From assembly GCA_910579495.1 (NCBI GenBank), contig CAJTVD010000050.1, forward strand, positions 1 to 30,114: a DNA stretch of 30,114 nucleotides. The letters are read 5' to 3'. Each line of letters starts with the position of its first letter. Position 1 is the first letter of the stretch. The position numbers were made by a program, and so were the translations under genes. The notes below the pieces were generated by a model. It was not told the origin of the DNA and made no database searches. It saw nothing but the letters and a program-made list of their open reading frames with translations. Of the stretch, positions 23,224-30,114 are shown piece by piece. Origin of the DNA: an uncultured Lachnospiraceae bacterium. Its GTDB lineage: Bacteria; Bacillota; Clostridia; Lachnospirales; Lachnospiraceae.

Positions 23224-24669
23224 ATGACAGGCTTGATAAGCAAATATAAAAATATGCCGGTTCAGGTGAAGGCTTCCTTTTGGTTTTTGGTTTGTGCTCT
23301 TTTGCAAAAGGGAATAACAATATTGACTACTCCTGTTTTTACCAGATTACTATCTACGGCAGAGTACGGTCAATATAATGTTTTCAAATCTTGGATGGGA
23401 ATAGTAACAATATTTGTAAGTTTAAATCTTGGAGCAGGGGTTTATATTCAGGGATTAGTAAAATTCGGAGAGGAAAGAGAAAGATACGCATCTTCATTGC
23501 AGGGATTAACATCTGCATTAGTTATTATATGGTCAGTGATTTACATCATATTCCATTCATTTTGGAACAAGTTGTTTGGATTGACTACAGTACAAATGTC
23601 AGCTATGCTTGTAATGATTTGGGCGACAGCTGCATTTAATTTCTGGGCGTTTGAACAAAGGGTTCTGTATAAATATAAAGTATTAGTTATGCTGACGCTT
23701 CTGGTGTCAATGGCTCAGGCAACGGCAGGGATTCTTTTGGGCATTAATGCCCGGGATAAAGTAACAGCGATAATTCTTGGGATGGCTTTAGTGGAATTAA
23801 TAGGATATAGTGGATTATATGTTATTCAGATGAGGCGTGGAAAAAAGTTTTTTTATGCAAAGTTCTGGAAATATGCGATATTTTTCAATATACCGTTAAT
23901 ACCGCATTATTTGTCTCAAATAGTACTAAACAGTGCTGACAGAATAATGATTAGTAATATGATTGGAGATGATGAAGCTGGAATATACAGCTTGGCATAT
24001 TCAGTGTCATCTATTATGGTTATATTTAATTCTGCATTGATGCAGACTATAAATCCCTGGATATATCAGAAAATCAAGGCGAAGAAAATTAAGGATATTG
24101 AAAATATTGCATATATATCTTTAATAATAGTTGCTGGCTTAAATCTGATATTGATTCTACTTGCCCCAGAAGTTATATCAATTTTTGCCCCAAAAGCTTA
24201 TTATGATGCTATTTGGGTCGTTCCGCCAATAGCAATGAGCGTCTACTTTTTGTACAGTTACGATTTATTTGGTGAATTTGCTTTTTATTATGAAAAGACC
24301 AACTTGATTATGATAACAAGTGTTATGGGGGCAGTATTTAACGTTCTGCTTAATTATATATTTATAAATATATATGGATATATGGCAGCTGGATATACAA
24401 CGTTAGCCTGTTATATGATATATGGCATAAGCCATTACATTCTTATGAATAAAATTTGCGATAAGTATTGTGGAGGGATTAGGCCATATGAAACAAAAAA
24501 AATTATATTTATAACACTATTGTTTTTGTTTTCAGGATTTTTACTGGTTATGGTATATAAGTATTTAATTGTAAGATATGGTTTAATAGCAGTTATAGCT
24601 ATTTTTGTAATTATGAAGAGAAATATATTAATAGATTTATTTAAGAAAGGACAGAGAAGTCTTTCTTAA
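23224..24669 (+). CDS. wzx: Wzx-type flippase
   Basis: The 481-residue protein is almost wholly hydrophobic with about 12-14 membrane helices. The start KASFWFLVCALLQKGITILT, then TPVFTRLLSTAEYGQYNVF, is typical of polysaccharide transporters of the MOP superfamily; NSADRIMISNMIGDDEAGIY in the middle is the second-half signature. It should flip the lipid-linked repeat unit across the membrane before polymerisation. It starts 6 bases after the DUF362 stop. It is the only flippase in the window, although there are three polymerase-like genes. Confidence 0.92.
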   Translation: MTGLISKYKNMPVQVKASFWFLVCALLQKGITILTTPVFTRLLSTAEYGQYNVFKSWMGIVTIFVSLNLGAGVYIQGLVKFGEERERYASSLQGLTSALVIIWSVIYIIFHSFWNKLFGLTTVQMSAMLVMIWATAAFNFWAFEQRVLYKYKVLVMLTLLVSMAQATAGILLGINARDKVTAIILGMALVELIGYSGLYVIQMRRGKKFFYAKFWKYAIFFNIPLIPHYLSQIVLNSADRIMISNMIGDDEAGIYSLAYSVSSIMVIFNSALMQTINPWIYQKIKAKKIKDIENIAYISLIIVAGLNLILILLAPEVISIFAPKAYYDAIWVVPPIAMSVYFLYSYDLFGEFAFYYEKTNLIMITSVMGAVFNVLLNYIFINIYGYMAAGYTTLACYMIYGISHYILMNKICDKYCGGIRPYETKKIIFITLLFLFSGFLLVMVYKYLIVRYGLIAVIAIFVIMKRNILIDLFKKGQRSLS

Positions 24670-24678
24670 TTTTGCTTA

Positions 24679-24867
24679 AGGAGGGTTTATACATGTTATT
24701 GGGTAAGTTTTATTAACGGATTTAAAATGACATTTTTAGAACGAAAAGCATTGTATTGTGGCCATATTAGAAAGAATCCAAAGGGTAATAAATTTATTTA
24801 CTGCATTAGTGAAATTGTATTTTTCAATGAAAAGTTACAAATTAAGAGTTTAACTATATTGAGGTAG
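24679..24867 (+). other. Vestigial gene start and a 46-codon ORF
   Basis: A strong AAGGAGGG at 24679-24686 precedes ATG 24693, but that frame stops after 7 codons (MLLGKFY). A second frame, 24727-24867, encodes 46 residues (MTFLERKALYCGHIRKNPKG...) without a good ribosome site and ends 2 bases before the next gene. Good initiation with no product suggests the remains of a deleted gene. I recognise no family. Confidence 0.35.
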
Positions 24868-24869
24868 AT

Positions 24870-26150
24870 ATGCAGAGTATTTGTTTTGCTATATGTTTGC
24901 TATTATTTTTATTTTCTTCTTTTAGAAAAAAAATATATGATCCTGCATTTATTATGTATGGAATATGGTCAGCAATACTTTTTTTTAATCTATTAGGTGC
25001 ATATGGAATTAATAAAGCAAGTAGTAAGGCATATTATTATGTATTTATAGGTTTAATTTCCTTTTTTATAGGTATAATTATTCAAACAATAGTTTGTACT
25101 GATAGGATTTATTTTAAAATAGCTCAATTTACTATTAATAAAGAAAAAGAAATAAATTATCGCTTGATATATATATTATCAGGAATAGTTTTAGTGCTAA
25201 ATTTAATTGATTTTTTAATTGCAGTCAGTTACCTTTTTAAGGGTATGAGTTATTCGCAAATCCGATCTTGGAAAATGGAAATTTTTGAAGATGCTACGAA
25301 CCCAATTTCAGGAAGAAGGTCCTTTCTGGAGCAAACGTTTCGTGTGATATTTGTTGAGCCTTTTGCTACGGCACTTGCTCCTATAGCAGTCATTGATTTT
25401 TTTAAAAAAGGAGGAAAAAAAAGTAATTTATTAGTTATAACAATATTGAATATGGTTTTGGGAACAATATCAGGTGGCGGATCTAGATTAGGTGTGATAA
25501 CTCTTATATTAATGCTAACCATTGTTGGTGCAATATATAAAGAGGAATCAAAAAATATAGTTAAGAAAATGAAAAAAAAAATTATAGTTCTGATAATTGC
25601 TGGCATAGGAAGTATTGTTTTTTTTACTTCACAAAGGACAAGAGCTAGTGTCTTTGAGGAGTCATATTATTATATAGCACTGTGTATTCCTTTATTCGAT
25701 TATTGGATACCAACAATAGAAAGTGGTGCTCATACAAACGGGATGATGATATTACATGGAATTACGAGAATTCCATGTATGATATTTGAAAAAGTTGGTT
25801 TCGGAAATGGTGAATTATATCATCTGGCTCGTGATTATATTTTATCAGCAAATAGTTTCCGGAGTGTAGGTGCCAGAGGTGCAAATTCTTTTGTTACACC
25901 ATTCTATTATTTATATTTGGACTTTGGTATATTTGGAATAATGTTAGGAATGTTTTTATTGGGATATTCTGCAGAAAAGTATTATAAAAGAATTTGCAAG
26001 GATATGAAAACACAAGAGCTATTTATTTACTTACTGATTCTTAGAGGAATTATTTTTACATTTATTAGATGGGATTTTATATCAACAAATTATGTATTGG
26101 CATATTTTTTTGTGGTTATTTTTTTTAAAAAGAAAAAATCAATTCTGTAG
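24870..26150 (+). CDS. Oligosaccharide repeat-unit polymerase-like protein (Wzy candidate 2)
   Basis: This is a 426-residue membrane protein with around ten to twelve helices. A polar segment around 135-160 (SYSQIRSWKMEIFEDATNP) and one near 280-345 (TIESGAHTNGMMILHGITR, then AREDY-like HLARDYILSANSFRS and GARGANSFVTPFYY) are in the style of Wzy proteins; in several of these a periplasmic Arg-rich loop binds the polymer. The ATG at 24870 has only a weak purine run before it. As the polymerase next to the flippase it is the best partner for Wzx. Very low GC and Phe/Ile-rich codons match the cassette. Confidence 0.75.
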   Translation: MQSICFAICLLLFLFSSFRKKIYDPAFIMYGIWSAILFFNLLGAYGINKASSKAYYYVFIGLISFFIGIIIQTIVCTDRIYFKIAQFTINKEKEINYRLIYILSGIVLVLNLIDFLIAVSYLFKGMSYSQIRSWKMEIFEDATNPISGRRSFLEQTFRVIFVEPFATALAPIAVIDFFKKGGKKSNLLVITILNMVLGTISGGGSRLGVITLILMLTIVGAIYKEESKNIVKKMKKKIIVLIIAGIGSIVFFTSQRTRASVFEESYYYIALCIPLFDYWIPTIESGAHTNGMMILHGITRIPCMIFEKVGFGNGELYHLARDYILSANSFRSVGARGANSFVTPFYYLYLDFGIFGIMLGMFLLGYSAEKYYKRICKDMKTQELFIYLLILRGIIFTFIRWDFISTNYVLAYFFVVIFFKKKKSIL

Positions 26151-26188
26151 TTTATGGAATTGAAATTAAGTAGCAGGGAGAAAAATGA

Positions 26189-27064
26189 ATGTCTAATCAG
26201 ACAGAAGAAATACAACGTGTGGAACTAGAATTATTTAAAGAATTTAAAAGAATATGTGATGCCTATCAATTGAAATATTTTTCTATCGGCGGCACATGTA
26301 TTGGTGCCGTCAGGCATAAGGGATTTATTCCATGGGATGATGATATAGACGTTGCAATGCCATACCAAGATTACAAAAAATTTCAGGAAGTTGCTCAAAA
26401 GGAGTTGCCGGATAAATATTCCTTATATATACCAAAGTATCATAAGCATTGGTTTGGTAATTTTATCAAACTACAGAATGATTGTACGACATTTATAGAG
26501 CCTTTTCAGGACGGGTATTTAGATGCGTATACAGGTATTAATATAGATATAATGCCAATCTATGGGATGCCGAAAGGTAGATTATTGCAATATTTTGCAT
26601 CATTAGTCTGTGATAGTTTGCTTTTTTTTAATGAGAGGCACAGATTACCATTTTGTGAACAAAAGTCAAGACTACAAGAAATTGGATGGGTCATAGATGC
26701 TCCAATAAGAATGTTTTGTCCATTCAATTTTTATATAGAGGTTATAGAAAAATTATTCGGAAAATACTCATTTGATAATTCAAATAAAGTTATCTTTGGC
26801 TGGAGAAAAAGACCAAGCAGATTTCACAAAAATAATACATATCAAAATATATTCTATTATGATGACTTTAAAGAAATGCTAAAATGTTCTTTTGAAGATA
26901 CAAGTATTGCTATTCCTTGTGGATATGACAGATATTTGACAATGGATTTTGGGGAATATATGGAACTGCCGCCGATAGATAAAAGGATTCCAGGGCATAA
27001 GACGAAGATGGTTGACCTGAAGAAATCTTATAAAGACTATATAAAGGAGGGTATCCTTAAATAA
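26189..27064 (+). CDS. LicD-family phosphotransferase (intact)
   Basis: This is a 291-residue protein. The LicD nucleotidyltransferase core is at 34-58: GGTCIGAVRHKGF followed by PWDDDIDVAMP, with acidic residues D50-D52 and D54 that bind metal. DIMPIYGMPKG (about 129-139), WFGNFIKLQND and the C-terminal YLTMDFGEYMELPP are as in family members. LicD proteins move phosphocholine or related phospho-alcohols from CDP donors to sugars; with the TagD-like enzyme the donor could be CDP-glycerol or similar. CAGGGAG stands 8 bases before the ATG. Its last 80 bases recur at 15591-15672, and the gene is followed by a radical SAM remnant. Confidence 0.85.
   Translation: MSNQTEEIQRVELELFKEFKRICDAYQLKYFSIGGTCIGAVRHKGFIPWDDDIDVAMPYQDYKKFQEVAQKELPDKYSLYIPKYHKHWFGNFIKLQNDCTTFIEPFQDGYLDAYTGINIDIMPIYGMPKGRLLQYFASLVCDSLLFFNERHRLPFCEQKSRLQEIGWVIDAPIRMFCPFNFYIEVIEKLFGKYSFDNSNKVIFGWRKRPSRFHKNNTYQNIFYYDDFKEMLKCSFEDTSIAIPCGYDRYLTMDFGEYMELPPIDKRIPGHKTKMVDLKKSYKDYIKEGILK
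26982..27063 (+). repeat. licD 3'-end repeat, copy B
   Basis: This is the counterpart of 15591-15672. The copies match in the coding end of licD, the AAGGAGG and the TTAAA. After it, copy A continues as the cytidylyltransferase gene, whereas copy B continues with bases from the end of a radical SAM gene. Confidence 0.8.
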
Positions 27065-27067
27065 CAA

Positions 27068-27148
27068 TGGGAGCATCCTATAAAGGTTTGCCGTTGTTGT
27101 AATGATATACACAAAAATTATTTCATTCCGTCAGTGATACAAATATAA
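27068..27148 (+). pseudogene. Radical SAM gene remnant (last 26 codons)
   Basis: This frame reads WEHPIKVCRCCNDIHKNYFI and then PSVIQI before TAA. It matches the end of the radical SAM protein at 16166 (RHPMQACCYCNGTDNDYLI, then PPAIQM), with the Cys cluster and the ending kept. A stop lies just upstream, so nothing longer is encoded. It shows that licD, cytidylyltransferase and radical SAM once stood here in that order and that an internal deletion removed the middle. Confidence 0.8.
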
Positions 27149-27186
27149 AAGGATTAAAACGAGAGAAAGGTGAGTTGGATATAGGA

Positions 27187-28410
27187 ATGAGGAAAAGGGT
27201 TGCGATTATAGCTCCGGGATACGCATGGCTGCCAGGAGAGCCTGGGACAAGCCGGTTCAGCTTTCTTGCTAATTTTCTTAGCGAAAATGGATGTGAGGTA
27301 GATTTGATTGGTTCAACATTCCAACATTTTAAGAAGGCTCCAAGGGATATAGAACAGTTAAAAAGATTAAATCTTCCTTATCATTTGATTTTTATTCCAG
27401 AGCCAGGATACAGAAAAAATGTGGATTTGAAAAGAGTATATAGTAATTATATTATAACACGTAATACAATGAAGTATTTAAATAAGTACCGTGAAAGATA
27501 TGACATTATTTATTGTGTGATACCGCCTAATATTTTGTCGGCGAAGGTTGGATGTTGGTGTCGTAAAAATAATATTCCGTTTATTGTTGATGTAGAAGAT
27601 TTGTGGCCTGAAGCAATGAAAATGCTGGTGAAAATTCCTCTTTTAAGTAATATCCTTCTTATGCCATACTGGTGGGATGCGGAAAAGGCCTATTACTATG
27701 CAGATGGTGTTGTAGGTACTTCTGATGAATACACGTTAAGGGCATTTAAAAGGAAAAAGAAGAATATCCCCCATGCCACTGTTTATGTGGGGACAGAATT
27801 GGATATATTTGACAGAGGTGTTGAGAAATACGTCAATGAGTTCCCCAAAGTATCTGGTGAGTTTCGTGTGACTTATGCAGGAAGCATTGGTGCAAGTTAC
27901 GATATAAGAACTTTAATTGACGCAGCAAAGATTCTATGGGAATGTGGTAGAAAAGATATCCGATTCTATATTCTGGGAACAGGTTCATTAAAAGAAGAAA
28001 TGGAAAGTTATGCTAAAATACAGGAATGTGGAAATGTGATATTTCTTGGCTATGTGGATTATGAGAAGATGGCAGCATTTTTGGCACAGTCAGATGTATT
28101 GATTAATTCCTATATTAAGAATGCTGCGCAAAGTATTGTGACAAAGATTGGTGATTATCTTGCAGCTGGAAAGCCAATGATTAATACTTTGGCAAGTATG
28201 GAATTTATGGAAAAGGTAGAGCGTGAAAAATTTGGCATAAATATCAAGGCAGAGGATAAAGAAGAGCTTGTGAGGGCAATATTGGAGTTACGGGATAATC
28301 CGGATTGGTGTAAGGTGATGGGGCAAAATGCGAGAAGGATTGCTGAGGCACAGTTTGACAGAAAAGCAGGATACCAGAAAATTCTTGATATGGTGAACAG
28401 CTTGGCATAA
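27187..28410 (+). CDS. GT4 family glycosyltransferase
   Basis: ATG 27187 gives 407 residues; a TTG at 27175 is possible because AAAGGTGAG ends just before it. The GT-B fold is evident. The start RKRVAIIAPGYAWLPGEPG with a Gly-rich loop binds the acceptor. VDVEDLWPEAMKML is typical of the WbuB/GT4 group acting on amino sugars. The C-terminal half has TYAGSIGASYDIRTLIDA, FYILGTGSLKEEM and NVIFLGYVDYEKM, then TKIGDYLAAGKPMI in the place of the donor-binding motif. It transfers a sugar, possibly an N-acetylated one, to the lipid-linked chain in the cytoplasm. Confidence 0.88.
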   Translation: MRKRVAIIAPGYAWLPGEPGTSRFSFLANFLSENGCEVDLIGSTFQHFKKAPRDIEQLKRLNLPYHLIFIPEPGYRKNVDLKRVYSNYIITRNTMKYLNKYRERYDIIYCVIPPNILSAKVGCWCRKNNIPFIVDVEDLWPEAMKMLVKIPLLSNILLMPYWWDAEKAYYYADGVVGTSDEYTLRAFKRKKKNIPHATVYVGTELDIFDRGVEKYVNEFPKVSGEFRVTYAGSIGASYDIRTLIDAAKILWECGRKDIRFYILGTGSLKEEMESYAKIQECGNVIFLGYVDYEKMAAFLAQSDVLINSYIKNAAQSIVTKIGDYLAAGKPMINTLASMEFMEKVEREKFGINIKAEDKEELVRAILELRDNPDWCKVMGQNARRIAEAQFDRKAGYQKILDMVNSLA

Positions 28411-28446
28411 TGTGAAAGATAGTTCAAAAGAAAGGGAAAGAATGCT

Positions 28447-29433
28447 TTGGATGATTTAATAAGCGTTATTATTCCATGTTTCAATGTAGAAAAGTATATA
28501 AACCGTTGTTTGGAATCTGTGTTGCGCCAGACTTATCAGAGGTTAGAGATTATTCTTGTGGATGATGGATCAACTGATTGTACAGGAAGTATTTGTGGCA
28601 GATATTCTAAAGAGAATGAGAAAATTAAGGTAATACATAAAGAAAATGGTGGTGCAAGTTCAGCCCGGAATCTAGGAATGATGCATGCAACAGGTAAATA
28701 TATTGGTTTTGTTGATAGCGATGATTGGATAAGTGATGATTTTTATTCGTATTTATACGAGTTGATGATTACCTATAATGCGGATATAGCTGAGTGTGGT
28801 TATAGGCTTATGGATACTTGTAAAAGTACCATTGTATGTAGCGAAGAAATTAATATACTGAATAATTCTGAGCTTATGGACAATTTCTTCAGGATAAGAA
28901 AAGAGAAAAGTAATTACGCTGTATGGAAATGCTTATACAAACGAAAGATTGTTGAAAATATTAAGTTTGAAAATGGATATATTAATGAGGATGTACTTTT
29001 TTCATATTTTGCTTTGTTGAATGTCAATTGTGCTGTAATTTCTAATTTACCTAAGTATAATTATTTTGTCAATGGGCAAGGGATTACACGGGGGGCTTTG
29101 AAGAAGCAGGATCTTAGTTTATATTATGTCTGGGATAAAATAGTGGAGCATACGAAAGAATATAATAAAAAGTACTATAAGAAAGCAGCTTTGAATAGAG
29201 AAAGAGCGACGTTTACATTGCTCTCGAAGTATGTGATTTATGGGATTAATGATTACAATATATTTACGGATAGATGGGTTGAAGAAGAAAGAGGGCAGCT
29301 TCGAGAGGCATATGGGGAATTAATGAAATCAGGCTATTTGGATATAAAGAGAAAATGTGCTTTGACGTTACTTTGCTTGTCACCCCAAATGCTACATATT
29401 ATCTTGGCAAAAGTTAGAAAAATAGTTATTTAG
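28447..29433 (+). CDS. GT2 family glycosyltransferase
   Basis: TTG 28447 is the only start that keeps the whole domain (MDDLISVIIPCFNVEKYI); AAAGGGAAAG precedes it. The 328-residue protein has the GT-A motifs: DDGS (39-42), NGGASSARNLG (68-78) for acceptor contact, and DSDDW (90-94) for metal and nucleotide. EDVLFSYFALL near 185 gives the ED motif for the catalytic base. The C-terminal part (200-328) is helical and variable. It adds a sugar by inversion from a nucleotide donor. A 36-base gap separates it from the GT4 gene, in the same transcript. Confidence 0.88.
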   Translation: MDDLISVIIPCFNVEKYINRCLESVLRQTYQRLEIILVDDGSTDCTGSICGRYSKENEKIKVIHKENGGASSARNLGMMHATGKYIGFVDSDDWISDDFYSYLYELMITYNADIAECGYRLMDTCKSTIVCSEEINILNNSELMDNFFRIRKEKSNYAVWKCLYKRKIVENIKFENGYINEDVLFSYFALLNVNCAVISNLPKYNYFVNGQGITRGALKKQDLSLYYVWDKIVEHTKEYNKKYYKKAALNRERATFTLLSKYVIYGINDYNIFTDRWVEEERGQLREAYGELMKSGYLDIKRKCALTLLCLSPQMLHIILAKVRKIVI

Positions 29434-29520
29434 TAGGATAAGGGAAGAGACAAAGGAAAATGATGGAAGGAAAGTTCATTGGTGAAATACTTATCTATCA
29501 AAAATGGAGTTTGTAATTCA

Positions 29521-30069
29521 ATGAAAAAGCAGGAGTTGATAGAAAAACTGTATATAATCATTTGGGCATTTTATACCATCGAATTTGTACTATTGAGTAG
29601 CTCATCCTTATCCCAATATTCTTTTGCAGGCAGATTGCATGGGATATTTTCAATGTTAACTTTAGTTATGATGATTTTATTTACTTTATTTGTAAATAGG
29701 TATCCTAGAAGAAAAATTTTGTCAGCTATAGCATATATGGTTTTGATTTTCTGCATAGCAATTTCTACGAAAGGAATCAATATATTAATTGGTATGTTGT
29801 TTTCATTTACTGCACAAAAGATTGATGTGAAAAAGCTAATAAAATTTGATATAAAACTAAAACTGATTTTGTTATTTATAGTTGTGGTTCTTTGTGGGCT
29901 CGGAATTATAGAAAATAAGGTGGGATATGCAAACAATGTATATAAACAATCTTTAGGATTTATTAATCAAAATGTGTTTACGGCATTTTCTTCTGTTATT
30001 TTAATTGAATGGCTTTATGAATATTGTGGACAGGTGAAAAGATTTCAGTACATAATAATTTGGTGTTAG
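29521..30069 (+). CDS. Short polymerase-like membrane protein (Wzy candidate 3, probably truncated)
   Basis: ATG 29521 gives 182 residues, all in five or six membrane helices (for example YIIIWAFYTIEFVLLS and MLTLVMMILFTLF). GGAG lies 12 bases ahead, so an earlier GTG at 29479 is possible. It looks like the first half of an O-antigen polymerase-like protein (about 400 residues in the family) and contains the kind of NQNVFTAF segment seen before the loop. The stop at 30067-30069 falls in mid-helix, so the gene is likely cut by a frameshift or insertion. The window ends 45 bases later. Confidence 0.6.
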   Translation: MKKQELIEKLYIIIWAFYTIEFVLLSSSSLSQYSFAGRLHGIFSMLTLVMMILFTLFVNRYPRRKILSAIAYMVLIFCIAISTKGINILIGMLFSFTAQKIDVKKLIKFDIKLKLILLFIVVVLCGLGIIENKVGYANNVYKQSLGFINQNVFTAFSSVILIEWLYEYCGQVKRFQYIIIWC

Positions 30070-30114
30070 TCAAAAAATGGGTTGGTAAATATAGCATCAT
30101 CTATACCGCCAGCA

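Noticed and set aside
1..30114. CRISPR array, tRNA or rRNA genes, insertion sequence
   Set aside because: I saw no regularly spaced repeats, no cloverleaf-type or rRNA sequence and no transposase gene. The early stop at 30069 could reflect an insertion, but too little sequence follows.

Overview
The window looks like the chromosome of a gut-type Clostridia bacterium (Bacillota, most likely Lachnospiraceae). The evidence is the strong AGGAGG ribosome sites, the DUF5104-like lipoprotein, the mid-GC housekeeping-like genes followed by very AT-rich sugar genes, and a LoaP-type NusG paralog inside a polysaccharide operon. The taxonomic call is inference; there is no rRNA or tRNA here.

Layout. 1-240: the edge of an unidentified neighbour (a 12-codon minus-strand start) and a strong hairpin. 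390-3967: ordinary plus-strand genes, namely a small hypothetical gene with a perfect terminator, a winged-helix/nuclease-fold protein, a lipoprotein and a CofE-like ligase. 4100-4383: a small hydrophobic peptide gene with an antisense RNA, which looks like a type I toxin-antitoxin. 4598-4880: two intrinsic terminators and no convincing gene. 4991-6579: two identical 33-bp sequences in inverted orientation flank a tyrosine recombinase gene and, at the right edge, a promoter whose perfect TATAAT lies 8 bp inside the repeat. This has the architecture of a self-encoded invertible promoter (phase switch). In the orientation seen, the promoter points right, into the polysaccharide operon.

7120-14797 is the conserved, higher-GC head of the operon: a long structured leader, a secreted Ser/Thr-rich protein, an LCP ligase, a membrane SH3-like protein, a Wzz-like chain-length protein, LoaP, a degenerate LCP homologue and the priming sugar transferase. 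A perfect intrinsic terminator (13377-13411) sits between the LoaP/LCP pair and the priming transferase with no room for a new promoter. The downstream genes therefore probably depend on LoaP antitermination.

14807-30069 is an AT-rich, mosaic glycan cassette: a GT26 transferase, a TagD-like cytidylyltransferase, a radical SAM protein, GT4 and GT2 transferases, an intact LicD protein plus a broken licD, a broken capsular glycosyltransferase, an AsnB-like amidotransferase/ligase, a DUF362 protein, a Wzx flippase and three polymerase-like membrane proteins (the last short). Gene-end fragments show module shuffling: a licD 3' end is fused to the GT26 gene, and the 3' end of a radical SAM gene survives behind the intact licD.

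Proposed working model (inference). The recombinase flips the segment and turns leader transcription on or off. LoaP then carries RNA polymerase through internal terminators. The cassette builds an undecaprenyl-linked repeat unit with CDP-linked phospho-substituents, which Wzx/Wzy/Wzz export and polymerise and the LCP protein attaches to the wall.
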